Assembly: GCA_900318345.1 (NCBI GenBank)
Contig: ONKD01000012.1
Location: 62,001-126,000, forward strand
Source: an uncultured Prevotellaceae bacterium
Lineage (GTDB): Bacteria; Bacteroidota; Bacteroidia; Bacteroidales; Muribaculaceae
Reading direction: 5' to 3'
DNA length: 64,000 bases
In this document: positions 25,921 through 34,212 of the stretch, piece after piece
Numbering within the stretch: position 1 is the first letter of the stretch
Layout of the letters: the number at the start of each line of letters is the position of its first letter
Position numbers and translations under genes: made by a program
Notes under the pieces: model-generated
Told to the model about the DNA's origin: nothing
Seen by the model: only the letters and a program-made list of their open reading frames with translations
Database searches by the model: none

Positions 25921-26207
25921 AGCGCACCGAGGCCAAGAACATCGGGCAGATTATCGACGACCTGCTCAAGAAGGAAAACCTCGACGTCGCGCTCGACGAG
26001 CATCGAGCCAGCGCGTTGTGGCCCCAAATCGTGGGTGACGGCATCAACCGCTACACCATCAAGCGCTATGTCAAGGACGGCGTGATGACGGTGCACTTGT
26101 CGTCGGCCTCGCTGGCCAACGAGCTCATGCTCAACCGCGCCACGCTCATCGCCCGCATCAACGAGGCCCTGGGTCGTGAAATCATCCACGAAATCATCTT
26201 CAAATAA
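25917..26207 (+). CDS. DUF721 family protein
   Basis: This protein has 96 residues from MKRTEAKNIGQIIDDLL; the ATG overlaps the recF stop. It has the DUF721 pattern of an N-terminal helix, a W-P-xIVGxGI-like segment (LWPQIVGDGINRYT) and a strand-rich middle with VHLSSASLANELMLNR. DUF721 proteins are nucleic-acid-associated, DciA-like in other bacteria, and often sit next to recF or gyrase genes. DciA loads the replicative helicase in many bacteria; whether this short form does so is not known. Confidence 0.85.
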   Translation: MKRTEAKNIGQIIDDLLKKENLDVALDEHRASALWPQIVGDGINRYTIKRYVKDGVMTVHLSSASLANELMLNRATLIARINEALGREIIHEIIFK

Positions 26208-26243
26208 TCACTAACAATCTTCACTGTTAACTATTCACCAAAA

Positions 26244-26684
26244 ATGAATCACGCTATCGAAGCCCAATATCCATTCAAGTGCACGACGCCGCTGCAGTTG
26301 CGTTTTAACGACGTTGACGCGCTGGGGCACGTCAACAATTCGGTCTATTTCCAATTCTTTGACCTAGGAAAGACACAGTATTTCAAGGGATTGAATGTTC
26401 AAACCGACATCGACTGGCGACGGCCCACAGTCATCATCGCCAATGTGAACTGCAGTTTCCTTGTTCCCACGCTGTTTAATGAGACGGTCGAGGTGCTCAC
26501 CCAGTGCTCCCACCTGGGCAACAAGAGCCTCACGCTGCTGCAGCACTTAGTGAATAGCGAAACCCGCGAGGTGAAATGCACCTGTGCAACCGTCATGGTC
26601 AATATGGACCCGCAGACCAACCAGCCCAGCCCGATTCCCCAGGTGTGGCGCGATGCGATCATCGCCTTCGAGGGCCACGAGTAA
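26244..26684 (+). CDS. Acyl-CoA thioesterase (4HBT hotdog fold)
   Basis: This 146-residue protein has the 4HBT motif RFNDVDALGHVNNSVYFQFF (about 16-35), where the Asp in DVDALGHVNN is the usual catalytic residue. Hotdog strands follow, VNCSFLVPTLFNETVEVLTQ. Members hydrolyse acyl-CoA thioesters; the chain preference cannot be read from sequence. It lies 36 bases after the DUF721 gene on the same strand. Its stop codon directly abuts the stop of the convergent DUF3667 gene, with no spacer and no visible terminator. Confidence 0.88.
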   Translation: MNHAIEAQYPFKCTTPLQLRFNDVDALGHVNNSVYFQFFDLGKTQYFKGLNVQTDIDWRRPTVIIANVNCSFLVPTLFNETVEVLTQCSHLGNKSLTLLQHLVNSETREVKCTCATVMVNMDPQTNQPSPIPQVWRDAIIAFEGHE

Positions 26685-27665
26685 TCAGGTATTCTCTCTT
26701 GTTGATGCCTTTTTGTACTCTTTACGATACTTCCTCGTAGCGATAAGATTGACCACATGGCCAATGCCCAAGATAATTACAGGCAACATGGCGATGATAA
26801 TAACGCTCAAAATAATATTGATGAGTGGATTATCTGGGGAGCTAGTGACTTTGGTCCACGATTCGGGTAACACTATTGGTGACGCTACTATTATCACAAT
26901 GCCCTGCGTAAAGAGGCTGCAAAACAACACAAATCCCTGCCGCCATAAAGTCCCCCATAAACTATACCCGAATATCTGCTTGTAACCAATGACGTAATAG
27001 ATAGCTATGGGTAAAGATAATAATAAAAGGGTATGTGAATGAACGAAATTGAGCGGAGCGAGCAGTAACGAGAGCACAACGCTAATAACCTGGAAAAACA
27101 CCTGAATAAAGAATCCCTCAGGCATGGTGTGGTGAGTGTGACGTGGCGAGTAACGGAACATCACCCACGTGGGTAAGATAGCACACATTGACGTGATTAA
27201 CATGGCCCAGCTGTAATGGTCTCTAACCCATTGACCTAATTCGGTTACATTGGTGGCATCCTCTTCAATCGACAAATGGAACACATTAGGTAACAACCAC
27301 AAAACCACAAACGAGTAGATTATCGTAACGATAAACAGCATCTTCACCGGTGGGAAACTCACCTGGCGCTTGCCGTCGATATAGTCGCTGATGATGTGCC
27401 CTGGCCGCAATAGCAGTTGCCAAATGGAATAGAGCAGCGAGCGCGTACCCAAGCCCCAGATATCCAGGACTCCCTGGTGAACACTGTGCCAACCGATTCG
27501 ACCCAAACCAGCTTTTTGTGAGCAAATGGGGCAGAAGTTGCCCGTGAAATCGATTCCGCAGTTGTTGCAATGCTGCACTTCGTCAGAAAGGAGTTTGTAA
27601 TCACGAGGCTTTTCTTGCCACTGCTTGAAACGATGATATCGTTCTATTAGTCTTTGCTTGTTCAT
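26685..27665 (-). CDS. DUF3667 zinc-ribbon membrane protein, copy 2
   Basis: This 326-residue protein has an N-terminal zinc ribbon (HCNNCGIDFTGNFCPICSQK, about 32-51), the DUF3667 signature LLLRPGHIISDYIDGKRQVS followed by FPPVKMLF (about 85-112), then about five membrane helices. The family is widespread in Bacteroidota and its function is unknown. It is a close paralogue of the gene just upstream and overlaps it by 4 bases, so the pair is translationally coupled. Divergence is greatest in the C-terminal helices. Confidence 0.85.
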   Translation of the reverse strand: MNKQRLIERYHRFKQWQEKPRDYKLLSDEVQHCNNCGIDFTGNFCPICSQKAGLGRIGWHSVHQGVLDIWGLGTRSLLYSIWQLLLRPGHIISDYIDGKRQVSFPPVKMLFIVTIIYSFVVLWLLPNVFHLSIEEDATNVTELGQWVRDHYSWAMLITSMCAILPTWVMFRYSPRHTHHTMPEGFFIQVFFQVISVVLSLLLAPLNFVHSHTLLLLSLPIAIYYVIGYKQIFGYSLWGTLWRQGFVLFCSLFTQGIVIIVASPIVLPESWTKVTSSPDNPLINIILSVIIIAMLPVIILGIGHVVNLIATRKYRKEYKKASTRENT

Positions 27666-28618
27666 TGCTTAGTTAATTTAAACTCTTTGCGCGTCAATTT
27701 TGTGGCAATCAAGTTAATCACCCATCCAATAGCTAACAACGTCAATCCATAGGCCAAATAATTTATTGCATTATTCACAATTGGGGACTTTTGAGCTACC
27801 TCTTGGCTTAAGCCGTATAAATTAAATAATTCCAACAATGATTGGAAGATACTATAGGTAGATCCAACAACGACGAGAACACGCCACAGTGTCCCCCAAA
27901 TGCCATAGCCGAACAATTGCTTGTAAGCGATAATGTAATAAATAATAAGCACAATCCAGCTGATCATAAGATAGGCGATGTAGTTAATCAATGCGAATGG
28001 CAACAGCAAGATAAAAGATAAGACCAAATTAATTACACATAAAAACACTTGGATGAAAAATCCCTGGGGCAAGGTGTGGCGGGTGTGCCGAGGGGCATAG
28101 CGGAACATAATCCAAGTGGGCAATATGTACAATAATGCAATAATGAAGTAGGTCCAGGCGAAATATCCCTGAATCCAGTCACCTAATCTCTCGTTGGAAA
28201 GATCTTCTCCCATCACATCAAAAGGGCGGCCCAACAAGAGAGGTATGAGATAATAAACTAACAGAACAATGATCACTGCGACAAAAAACAGCATCTTCAC
28301 GGGCGGGAAACTCACTTGACGCTTGCCACTGATGTAATCGCTAATCAGGTAGCCTGGGCGCAGCAGCAGATGGCAAATCGATCGGGGCAGCGAACGCGAT
28401 CCCAAACCCCAAATGTCCATGAAACTCTGCCTCACGCTTCGCCACCCGATGGCGCCTTCTTCGGCTTTTTGGGAACAACCGGGACAGTAATTCCCCACAA
28501 AGCGGTGTCCACAACACTGGCAAACATGCTCATCATCGCTTTTGATTTGAAAGGCATTTGGACTGCGTTGCCATTCCCTGAAATGCTCATATTTCTCTTT
28601 TATCTGCGCTTTGTCCAT
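27662..28618 (-). CDS. DUF3667 zinc-ribbon membrane protein, copy 1
   Basis: This 318-residue protein is organised like its neighbour: zinc ribbon VCQCCGHRFVGNYCPGCSQK (about 32-51), then LLLRPGYLISDYISGKRQVS plus FPPVKMLF, then hydrophobic segments. The shared blocks RYAPRHTRHTLPQGFFIQVF and RYSPRHTHHTMPEGFFIQVF show a tandem duplication. A minus-strand TAATTTTG at 28643-28650 is a plausible -7 element 25 bases upstream. The function is unknown. Confidence 0.85.
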   Translation of the reverse strand: MDKAQIKEKYEHFREWQRSPNAFQIKSDDEHVCQCCGHRFVGNYCPGCSQKAEEGAIGWRSVRQSFMDIWGLGSRSLPRSICHLLLRPGYLISDYISGKRQVSFPPVKMLFFVAVIIVLLVYYLIPLLLGRPFDVMGEDLSNERLGDWIQGYFAWTYFIIALLYILPTWIMFRYAPRHTRHTLPQGFFIQVFLCVINLVLSFILLLPFALINYIAYLMISWIVLIIYYIIAYKQLFGYGIWGTLWRVLVVVGSTYSIFQSLLELFNLYGLSQEVAQKSPIVNNAINYLAYGLTLLAIGWVINLIATKLTRKEFKLTKQ

Positions 28619-28744
28619 TGTCTTCTATCCTTTTATATTGTGCAAAATTAACGCTTTTTTCCCATTAGATGCCATTGTGGCACAAAAACCTACAATAAAT
28701 GACCAAAAAATGAAATCAAGGGACAAGAAAGTAGAAACTATTTC

Positions 28745-28753
28745 TTACCTTTG
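28745..28753 (+). promoter_or_regulatory. -7 element of the SIS isomerase gene
   Basis: CTTACCTTTG contains TACCTTTG about 30 bases upstream of the ATG at 28782. A -33 element is not obvious. Confidence 0.5.
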
Positions 28754-28781
28754 CAGGTCAATTACCATCTTTTACCGGAAT

Positions 28782-29390
28782 ATGGACGTAAAACAATCAA
28801 TGAGAGAAATCCTGGACGCCGAGAGCAAGGCCGTCCTGAACATACCTATTACTGATGCTTATGAGGAGGCGGTGAACCTCATCGTGGAGCAAGTCAAGCA
28901 CGAGGGTGGCAAGCTGGTCACCTCGGGCATGGGCAAATGTGGCCAAATCGCCGATAACATCGCCACCACCTTTTCTTCGACGGGCATTCCCGCCATCTTC
29001 CTGCACCCCAGCGAGGCCCAGCATGGCGACTTGGGTGTCGTGCAACCCCATGACGTGTTGTTGCTGCTCTCTAACTCTGGCCGCACCAACGAGATATGTG
29101 CGCTGGTCCAGCTGGCGCATAACCTGTACCCGCAGCTCAAGATCGTGGTCATCACGGGCAACAAGGATAGTGAACTGGCCCATCTGGCCGACATCTGCCT
29201 GTGGACGGGCAACGCTCCCGAGGTGTGCCCGCTAGGGCTCACACCCACGACATCGACGACGATGATGACCGTGATTGGCGACGTGCTGGTGGTCAACACC
29301 ATGCGCGCCACCGGCTTCACTAAGGAGGATTACGCCCTGCGCCACCACGGCGGCTACTTGGGCAGCATCGCCAAGGGAACGAAATACTAA
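28782..29390 (+). CDS. SIS-domain sugar-phosphate isomerase (KpsF/KdsD-like, no CBS domains)
   Basis: This protein has 202 residues from MDVKQSMREILDAESKAV; the longer frame starting at 28611 has no homology and overlaps the promoter. The SIS motifs are clear: VTSGMGKCGQIADNIATTFS (about 47-65), HPSEAQHGDLG (about 75-85), LLLSNSGRTNE (about 94-104), and the C-terminal TTTMMTVIGDVLVV. KpsF/KdsD enzymes convert ribulose 5-phosphate to arabinose 5-phosphate, the first step of Kdo synthesis for lipid A. The family usually carries two CBS domains (about 320 residues); this form lacks them. SIS-only versions occur in Bacteroidales. Confidence 0.88.
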   Translation: MDVKQSMREILDAESKAVLNIPITDAYEEAVNLIVEQVKHEGGKLVTSGMGKCGQIADNIATTFSSTGIPAIFLHPSEAQHGDLGVVQPHDVLLLLSNSGRTNEICALVQLAHNLYPQLKIVVITGNKDSELAHLADICLWTGNAPEVCPLGLTPTTSTTMMTVIGDVLVVNTMRATGFTKEDYALRHHGGYLGSIAKGTKY

Positions 29391-29407
29391 TAACGCATCT
29401 ATAAGAA

Positions 29408-31186
29408 ATGAATCCGCTACCCATCAGCGTCGCGCTGCCGCGCTTCAAGAACGACATGACCATCGCCCGTGCTCAGATGGTCACGTCGGGCTCGATGCCC
29501 ACTGTCAAGGGGCTTGAAGACGGCATCGTCACCGAGATGCAGATGTGCTATGCGGAATACCTCATTGCCGAGAAGCGCGATCTTGAGGCCGAGCAAGTCA
29601 TTGAAGGCTTCATCTATGATGACGACCGCATGATGGCGTTGCCCGAGCTTTATGCCGCATGGCTATGGCTCGCGCGCATGGCTTTGCTCATCGACGGCGG
29701 CAACGCATCGCTGTCGCTAGGCGCTGCCGAGAACGCCCTGCTGGTGCTCTCGGGTCATCACGGCAAGAAGACCGAGGATTTTCACGCCATCGTGGCGTCA
29801 CTGCTCTATAATCTGGCGCTGGCACACCACGACATGGGCGACAATAGCCGCGCCGCCAAGGAACTGACCAAGGCACAGCAGATGCTGGAACGCCTTGCCA
29901 AGCGCAACGAGGCGCGATTCTCGGCGATGCTACTCATGGCTGTCGAGGCCTCGACCGAGGTCATCAAGTCCAAGACCAAGCAGATGAACGTGTTGGCCCA
30001 TTACCAGAGCGCGAGCGAGCTGTACATGAAAGAGCTCAACAGCGACGACGCTAACGCCACCCGCACTGCGATGTCCAACCTTGTGGATACCCTGGGTAAG
30101 GAGGGCGACATCATGCTCGAGATGGGTAACGGTCGCAATGCCGTGAAGTATTACACCAAGGCCCTGCGCTACCAGAAGAAGTTGGGCGAGAAGATGGGGC
30201 ACCGCGAACTGGTGCTCTCCATCGGCCTGGCCAAGGCGCTCATGCGCCTGATTAACCGTCGAGCCGCCGCCGAGCAACTGCTCCGCTCACTGCTGCCGCT
30301 GGCCCAGCGCCTTGACGCGACGGCCGAGGTGCACGAGATTCAAGACTTGTTGAACAACAAAAATAAAAACGTAAACATCATGACACTGCTCAAGAGTATT
30401 TTTACCGCCGCGCTCATCATCGTCGGCACCCTGGGGACCCAGGCCCAGCTCATCGTCGGCCACCGCGGCTCGCAATGGGGCGTGGAGAACACCCGTGCCG
30501 CCTTTATCAACGGCGCCAATGCGGGCGCATGGGGCTTGGAGTGTGACATCCGTGTCACCAGCGACGGCACCTTTATCATCAGCCACGATGACAGTTACAA
30601 GCGCTTGGGCGGTCCCGAGACAAAGATTGCCGACATGAGCACCGCCAGCTTACTCTCCACGCAGCTCACCCACAAGCGCCATGGTGTCACCTATGCCGGT
30701 ACGCCCTGCACCCTGGGCGAGTTCCTTGACATCTGCAACGAGTACAATGTCGTGCCCGTTATCGAGGTCAAGGTGTGCACCAATATCCATAGCAACACCA
30801 AGGCCGAGAATGAACCCGTCTTTGACGGTATCCCCGCCCTGATCAACCTCATTGACCAGAAGGGTCTCACCGACAAGGCCGTCATCATCTCGTTCATGCC
30901 CGGAGTGGTTGACTTTATCAACCGCCACTATCCTGACGTCACCGTGCAGGTGCTCGCTGGTGAGGACGACGGCTCCATCATGGAGTGGGTGGAATGGTGC
31001 AAGCAGTATCACATGGACCTCGACGTGGTTCACACCCTTGTCACCAAGGAGGCCGTTGATGCCATGCACAAGGCCGGCCTCAAGGTCAACGTGTGGACCG
31101 TGGATAAGGTCGAGGACTTTGAGCGTGTCAAGGCCATGGGCGTGGACTTCATCACCACCAATGCCCGCTTCCCCAACGAACTGTAA
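29408..31186 (+). CDS. TPR protein fused to glycerophosphodiester phosphodiesterase
   Basis: A single 592-residue frame joins two unlike proteins. Residues 1 to about 320 are helical TPR-like repeats (for example YNLALAHHDMGDNSRAAKEL, NAVKYYTKALRYQKKLGEK) in a cytoplasmic-looking protein. At residue 325 a Met opens a good signal peptide (LLKSIFTAALIIVGTLGTQA), followed by a GDPD domain: HRGSQWGVENTRAAF, ECDIRVTSDG, SHDDSYKRL, EVKVC, and the final NVWTVDKVEDFERVKAMGVD. A signal peptide in mid-protein is illogical, so either an indel in the A-rich junction (30357-30370) has fused two genes or the GDPD starts separately at 30380. TPR genes upstream of ribH are common in this order. Confidence 0.8.
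   Translation: MNPLPISVALPRFKNDMTIARAQMVTSGSMPTVKGLEDGIVTEMQMCYAEYLIAEKRDLEAEQVIEGFIYDDDRMMALPELYAAWLWLARMALLIDGGNASLSLGAAENALLVLSGHHGKKTEDFHAIVASLLYNLALAHHDMGDNSRAAKELTKAQQMLERLAKRNEARFSAMLLMAVEASTEVIKSKTKQMNVLAHYQSASELYMKELNSDDANATRTAMSNLVDTLGKEGDIMLEMGNGRNAVKYYTKALRYQKKLGEKMGHRELVLSIGLAKALMRLINRRAAAEQLLRSLLPLAQRLDATAEVHEIQDLLNNKNKNVNIMTLLKSIFTAALIIVGTLGTQAQLIVGHRGSQWGVENTRAAFINGANAGAWGLECDIRVTSDGTFIISHDDSYKRLGGPETKIADMSTASLLSTQLTHKRHGVTYAGTPCTLGEFLDICNEYNVVPVIEVKVCTNIHSNTKAENEPVFDGIPALINLIDQKGLTDKAVIISFMPGVVDFINRHYPDVTVQVLAGEDDGSIMEWVEWCKQYHMDLDVVHTLVTKEAVDAMHKAGLKVNVWTVDKVEDFERVKAMGVDFITTNARFPNEL
30380..31186 (+). CDS. Probable independent start of the GDPD portion
   Basis: From the ATG at 30380 a 268-residue secreted glycerophosphodiester phosphodiesterase would be made, with signal peptide and complete catalytic set (two His from HRG and SHD, plus the Glu/Asp of ECD). 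The preceding bases (AAAATAAAAACGTAAACATC) look like an intergenic leader and contain TAA in another frame. The entry is nested in the fused frame because both readings are possible. Confidence 0.6.
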   Translation: MTLLKSIFTAALIIVGTLGTQAQLIVGHRGSQWGVENTRAAFINGANAGAWGLECDIRVTSDGTFIISHDDSYKRLGGPETKIADMSTASLLSTQLTHKRHGVTYAGTPCTLGEFLDICNEYNVVPVIEVKVCTNIHSNTKAENEPVFDGIPALINLIDQKGLTDKAVIISFMPGVVDFINRHYPDVTVQVLAGEDDGSIMEWVEWCKQYHMDLDVVHTLVTKEAVDAMHKAGLKVNVWTVDKVEDFERVKAMGVDFITTNARFPNEL

Positions 31187-31224
31187 CTTTCATAGTCATT
31201 CAGGACTATAACATCCATCAAGAA

Positions 31225-31716
31225 ATGTCTACTCAACTCAATAAAACCGAGGGCAGTAGTGCCCTGCACACCCTACCGCACGTGGACGGCCTTACCGTGG
31301 GCATCGTCTGCGCCGAGTGGAACGACCAGATAACAGGAGCCCTGCTCCAGGGCGCCCTTGACCTCTTCAAGCAGGAGGGCTATGAGGACATTACCGTTGC
31401 CCATGTGCCCGGCACGGTGGAACTGACCTTTGGCGCCGCGCAGATGGCGCACAGCGGGCGTTATGACGCCGTAATCATGATTGGCTGCGTCATCCGTGGC
31501 GGCACGCCCCACTTTGATTATGTGTGCGAGAACGCTACCCACGGTTGCGCCTATCTCAACGCCACTCAGGACGTGCCCGTCATCTTCTGTGTCCTCACTT
31601 GTGACGACATGCAACAGGCACTTGACCGCGCCGGTGGTGCCCTGTGCAACAAGGGCACCGAGGCTGCCGAAGCCGCCATCAAGATGGCTCACTTCGCCCG
31701 CCACTTCAGCCGATAA
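31225..31716 (+). CDS. ribH: 6,7-dimethyl-8-ribityllumazine synthase
   Basis: This 163-residue protein has the hallmark GCVIRGGTPHFDYVCE (about 93-108, with the catalytic His in PHFDYV) and VPGTVELTFGA (about 55-65). The family's phosphate-binding segments and the late helix NKGTEAAEAAIKMAHF are present. RibH joins the ribityl uracil and butanone phosphate in the next-to-last step of riboflavin synthesis. It lies 38 bases after the GDPD stop, on the same strand. No FMN riboswitch is visible upstream. Confidence 0.95.
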   Translation: MSTQLNKTEGSSALHTLPHVDGLTVGIVCAEWNDQITGALLQGALDLFKQEGYEDITVAHVPGTVELTFGAAQMAHSGRYDAVIMIGCVIRGGTPHFDYVCENATHGCAYLNATQDVPVIFCVLTCDDMQQALDRAGGALCNKGTEAAEAAIKMAHFARHFSR

Positions 31717-31744
31717 AAATCAATCCGTTTATGTGATAATTAAG

Positions 31745-31770
31745 TAGAGACGCAAAATTTTGCGTCTCTA
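31745..31770. terminator. Perfect palindrome between convergent genes
   Basis: TAGAGACGCAAAATTTTGCG continues to a perfect 26-base palindrome. It lies between the ends of ribH (+) and the symporter gene (-). Degenerate relatives are at 48409-48434 and about 61846-61872. It may act as a two-way terminator or be a dispersed repeat. Confidence 0.55.
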
Positions 31771-31828
31771 TAAAGCTTTGTGTATTATAATTAGATGAAT
31801 GTCAGTGTGCTAAGTAGTCAAACCGACG

Positions 31829-33196
31829 TTATTTGTTCTTGAAATACTCCTTCATCTGGCGTTTGACCCTAGGCGAGAGCACGATGATGGTGAACATGGT
31901 GCATAAGGCCATCAGCGCAAACGCGAGGTCCATGATGCTCACCATGGTCTTGAGGGGAATCACCGCAGCGACAACTATCATCGCCAGGTAGTAGTAGTTG
32001 TACCACTTGACGTTGTGGGCGCCAAAGAGGTAATTAGTGCACTTTTGACCATAGTAGCTATAGGAGAACATCGTCGAGAAGGCAAAGAAGAACACAATCG
32101 TCATGAGCAGCAGTTGTCCGATGCCCGGCAGCAGCTGTCCCCATGCCCCAAGAGCGACATACAGGCCCTTGGGGTCGGTCAAGCCCACATAATTACCGGC
32201 AATGATGATGGGAATTGATGTCAAGGTGCATACCAGTCCCGAATCGATAGCAGGACCCAGCATAGCGATAAGGCCCTCACGTACGGGCTCGGTGTTCTTG
32301 CTCGCGCCGTGCATCATCGAGGCGGTACCCACGCCAGCCTCGTTGACAAAGGCCGCGCGGCGAGCGCCAGTCAGGGCAACATAGGCAAAAGCACCAAAGC
32401 CTGCCCGCAGGTCAAACGCGCTCTCAAAAATCTTGCCAAACACACCAGGAATCTCCCTGAAGTTCAGCGCCATGATGACCAGCACCATGATCAGGTACAG
32501 CACTACCATCACGGGTACGATGCGCGATGCCAGCAGGGCAATGCGCTTGATGCCACCCAAGATGACCGCGCCTACAATCAGCACCATCACTACACCCATG
32601 ATGAAGCGCAACGTCACCGTGTTCTCGATGCCCATCGGGGTGGTGAACACCGTCGTTACCGACTCCACAAGCTGGTTGGCTTGCATGAAGCACAGTGTGC
32701 CCACGAGGCCGAATATCGAGAACGCCACGGCCAGCGGTTTCCACTTCTTGCCTAAGCCTTGGGAGATGATATACATGGGGCCACCCTGTACCTCGCCGGC
32801 ACTGTCGCGCCCCTTATACATTATAGATAATGTTCCCTCAAAGAACTTGGTTGCCATGCCCACCAGGGCACTGACCCACATCCAGAAGACTGTGCCAGGA
32901 CCGCCTATCGACAACGCGATGGCCACGCCCGCGATGTTGCCCATGCCCACCGTCGCAGCGATGGCACTGAGCAACGCCTGGACTGAGCTGATCTGGCCCG
33001 ACTGCTTGCCGCTGTCGCTGGCCTGCTTCTCCCGCAGGACCCTTAATGCCCATGGCAGCCGCCTGATAGATACCGCCCCCGAATAGATGAACAGGAACAA
33101 CCCGCCACCAATGAGCAGGAAAAACTCAGGATAGCCGCACACCGCATCGCTTGCTGACACAATCCAGTCACTTAACTTCTCTAGCATGTCTCCCAT
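31829..33196 (-). CDS. Sodium:alanine symporter (AGCS family)
   Basis: This 455-residue protein has about ten or eleven membrane helices. Family motifs are visible: ATVGMGNIAGVAIALSIGGP (about 83-102), FWMWVSALVGMATKFFEGTL and GPMYIISQGLG. A second block reads GARRAAFVNEAGVGTASMMH (about 280-299). AGCS carriers import alanine or glycine with Na+. TACCTTTG on the minus strand (33226-33233) is a likely -7 element 30 bases upstream. It starts at MGDMLEKL or three residues later. Confidence 0.95.
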   Translation of the reverse strand: MGDMLEKLSDWIVSASDAVCGYPEFFLLIGGGLFLFIYSGAVSIRRLPWALRVLREKQASDSGKQSGQISSVQALLSAIAATVGMGNIAGVAIALSIGGPGTVFWMWVSALVGMATKFFEGTLSIMYKGRDSAGEVQGGPMYIISQGLGKKWKPLAVAFSIFGLVGTLCFMQANQLVESVTTVFTTPMGIENTVTLRFIMGVVMVLIVGAVILGGIKRIALLASRIVPVMVVLYLIMVLVIMALNFREIPGVFGKIFESAFDLRAGFGAFAYVALTGARRAAFVNEAGVGTASMMHGASKNTEPVREGLIAMLGPAIDSGLVCTLTSIPIIIAGNYVGLTDPKGLYVALGAWGQLLPGIGQLLLMTIVFFFAFSTMFSYSYYGQKCTNYLFGAHNVKWYNYYYLAMIVVAAVIPLKTMVSIMDLAFALMALCTMFTIIVLSPRVKRQMKEYFKNK

Positions 33197-33340
33197 AATC
33201 TTTGATTTTTAGTTTTGATTTTTCGCAAAGGTACAACTTATTTCCTATCGTTCAAATTCCAGGGTGAGTTATTTTTTTAAGGGGTGGGCGAGAGGTGGGG
33301 AGTGGTAGATAGTGGGGATAATCGTGGCCAGGTATGAAAG

Positions 33341-33403
33341 GGTCCAATAGGACCAATAGGGCAAATAGGTCTAATAGAACCAATAAGGCTAATAGGGCAA
33401 ATG
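33341..33403. repeat. Seven-unit 9-bp tandem repeat
   Basis: Seven consecutive 9-base units follow the pattern GGnCnAATA: GGTCCAATA, GGACCAATA, GGGCAAATA, GGTCTAATA, GAACCAATA, AGGCTAATA, GGGCAAATG. They lie in the gap between divergent genes, about 45-110 bases upstream of the next promoter. The units are degenerate, so it is probably an old array rather than an actively slipping one. Confidence 0.7.
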
Positions 33404-33443
33404 GGTGGAATTATGTTAAAATGCGTTAAATATTGGGGGTTTA

Positions 33444-33475
33444 TTTGGTTTATATTATAAACCGCTTTATCTTTG
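33444..33475 (+). promoter_or_regulatory. Promoter with embedded operator for the membrane protein-HTH pair
   Basis: TTTG (33444-33447), 20 bases, then TATCTTTG (33468-33475). The perfect palindrome GGTTTATATTATAAACC (33447-33463) fills the spacer. A bound regulator would exclude RNA polymerase. Confidence 0.7.
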
Positions 33476-33531
33476 CAGCGTGAAACGAGAACGGTAATCG
33501 CGAGTGCTGTTCTTTTTTCAGAAGATTTTAG

Positions 33532-33553
33532 TTTATATTTTAAACCGCTTTAT
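33532..33553 (+). promoter_or_regulatory. Second operator-like copy in the 5' leader
   Basis: This 22-base segment matches 33449-33470 at 21 of 22 positions and lies 83 bases downstream (about eight helical turns), just before the start codon at 33580. Two sites at this spacing could allow cooperative binding or looping by the HTH protein encoded at 34209. Confidence 0.6.
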
Positions 33554-33579
33554 AACCAAATTTAAAAACAATTCAAGTT

Positions 33580-34212
33580 ATGGAAGACAAGAAAATGACC
33601 GAGAAAGAGAGTCTCGAATTGATTACCGCGATGATTCAGCGCACCCGTGAGCGCTATGTGGGCGATGGCAACATTATGCTGATGTGGGGATACCTCACGG
33701 TGGCAGTGACCGCCCTGGTATGGATTCTGCTTGTTAAGACAGGCAATCCGATCTACAACCTGGGCTGGTTTCTGATACCCCTGCTTGGTAACATCCTCAA
33801 GCCCTTGATGGACAAGAAGCAGAAAGTGAAATCTGGCGTGAAGAGCTATTCCGACCGCATTGTTACGCAAATTTGGACCGTTGTGGGCATTTCCTCATTA
33901 GTGGCAATGCTGACCTGTTTCGGCTTCATCTTTTTTGCCCATGCATCTTCCAACATCTGGAAGTCGATGTTCATCTTCGCTTTGATTATGGTGCCGATGG
34001 CCGAAATAGCCCACGGTATTGTCGTGAAAGAGAAGTCACTGGTCGTTGGTGGCGCATTGGGATTGTGCGTCGGCATTTTCACCATGTGTTGCATTGCCGC
34101 AGGAATTCCTTTTGGTGCCAACTGGTATCTGCCGATGTTCATCATCGCTTTCATCTGCATGATGATAATCCCGGGTCATATTATTAACTACAAGGCCAAG
34201 CAGCAGCGATGA
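33580..34212 (+). CDS. Six-helix membrane protein paired with an HTH regulator
   Basis: This 210-residue protein has a short charged N-terminus (MEDKKMTEKESLELITAMIQ) and six hydrophobic segments, among them LMWGYLTVAVTALVWILLV, WTVVGISSLVAMLTCFGFIF, LVVGGALGLCVGIFTMCCIA and WYLPMFIIAFICMMIIPG. I do not recognise the fold by name. Such proteins are often found next to a PadR/MarR-like regulator in Bacteroidota. The stop overlaps the start of the regulator gene by 4 bases. Confidence 0.78.
   Translation: MEDKKMTEKESLELITAMIQRTRERYVGDGNIMLMWGYLTVAVTALVWILLVKTGNPIYNLGWFLIPLLGNILKPLMDKKQKVKSGVKSYSDRIVTQIWTVVGISSLVAMLTCFGFIFFAHASSNIWKSMFIFALIMVPMAEIAHGIVVKEKSLVVGGALGLCVGIFTMCCIAAGIPFGANWYLPMFIIAFICMMIIPGHIINYKAKQQR

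Noticed and set aside
31187..31225. FMN riboswitch before ribH
   Set aside because: The gap is only 38 bases, far shorter than an FMN aptamer, and lacks its conserved elements.
33341..33403. CRISPR-like array
   Set aside because: The repeat period is 9 bases with no spacers and no cas genes nearby, so it is a simple degenerate tandem repeat.
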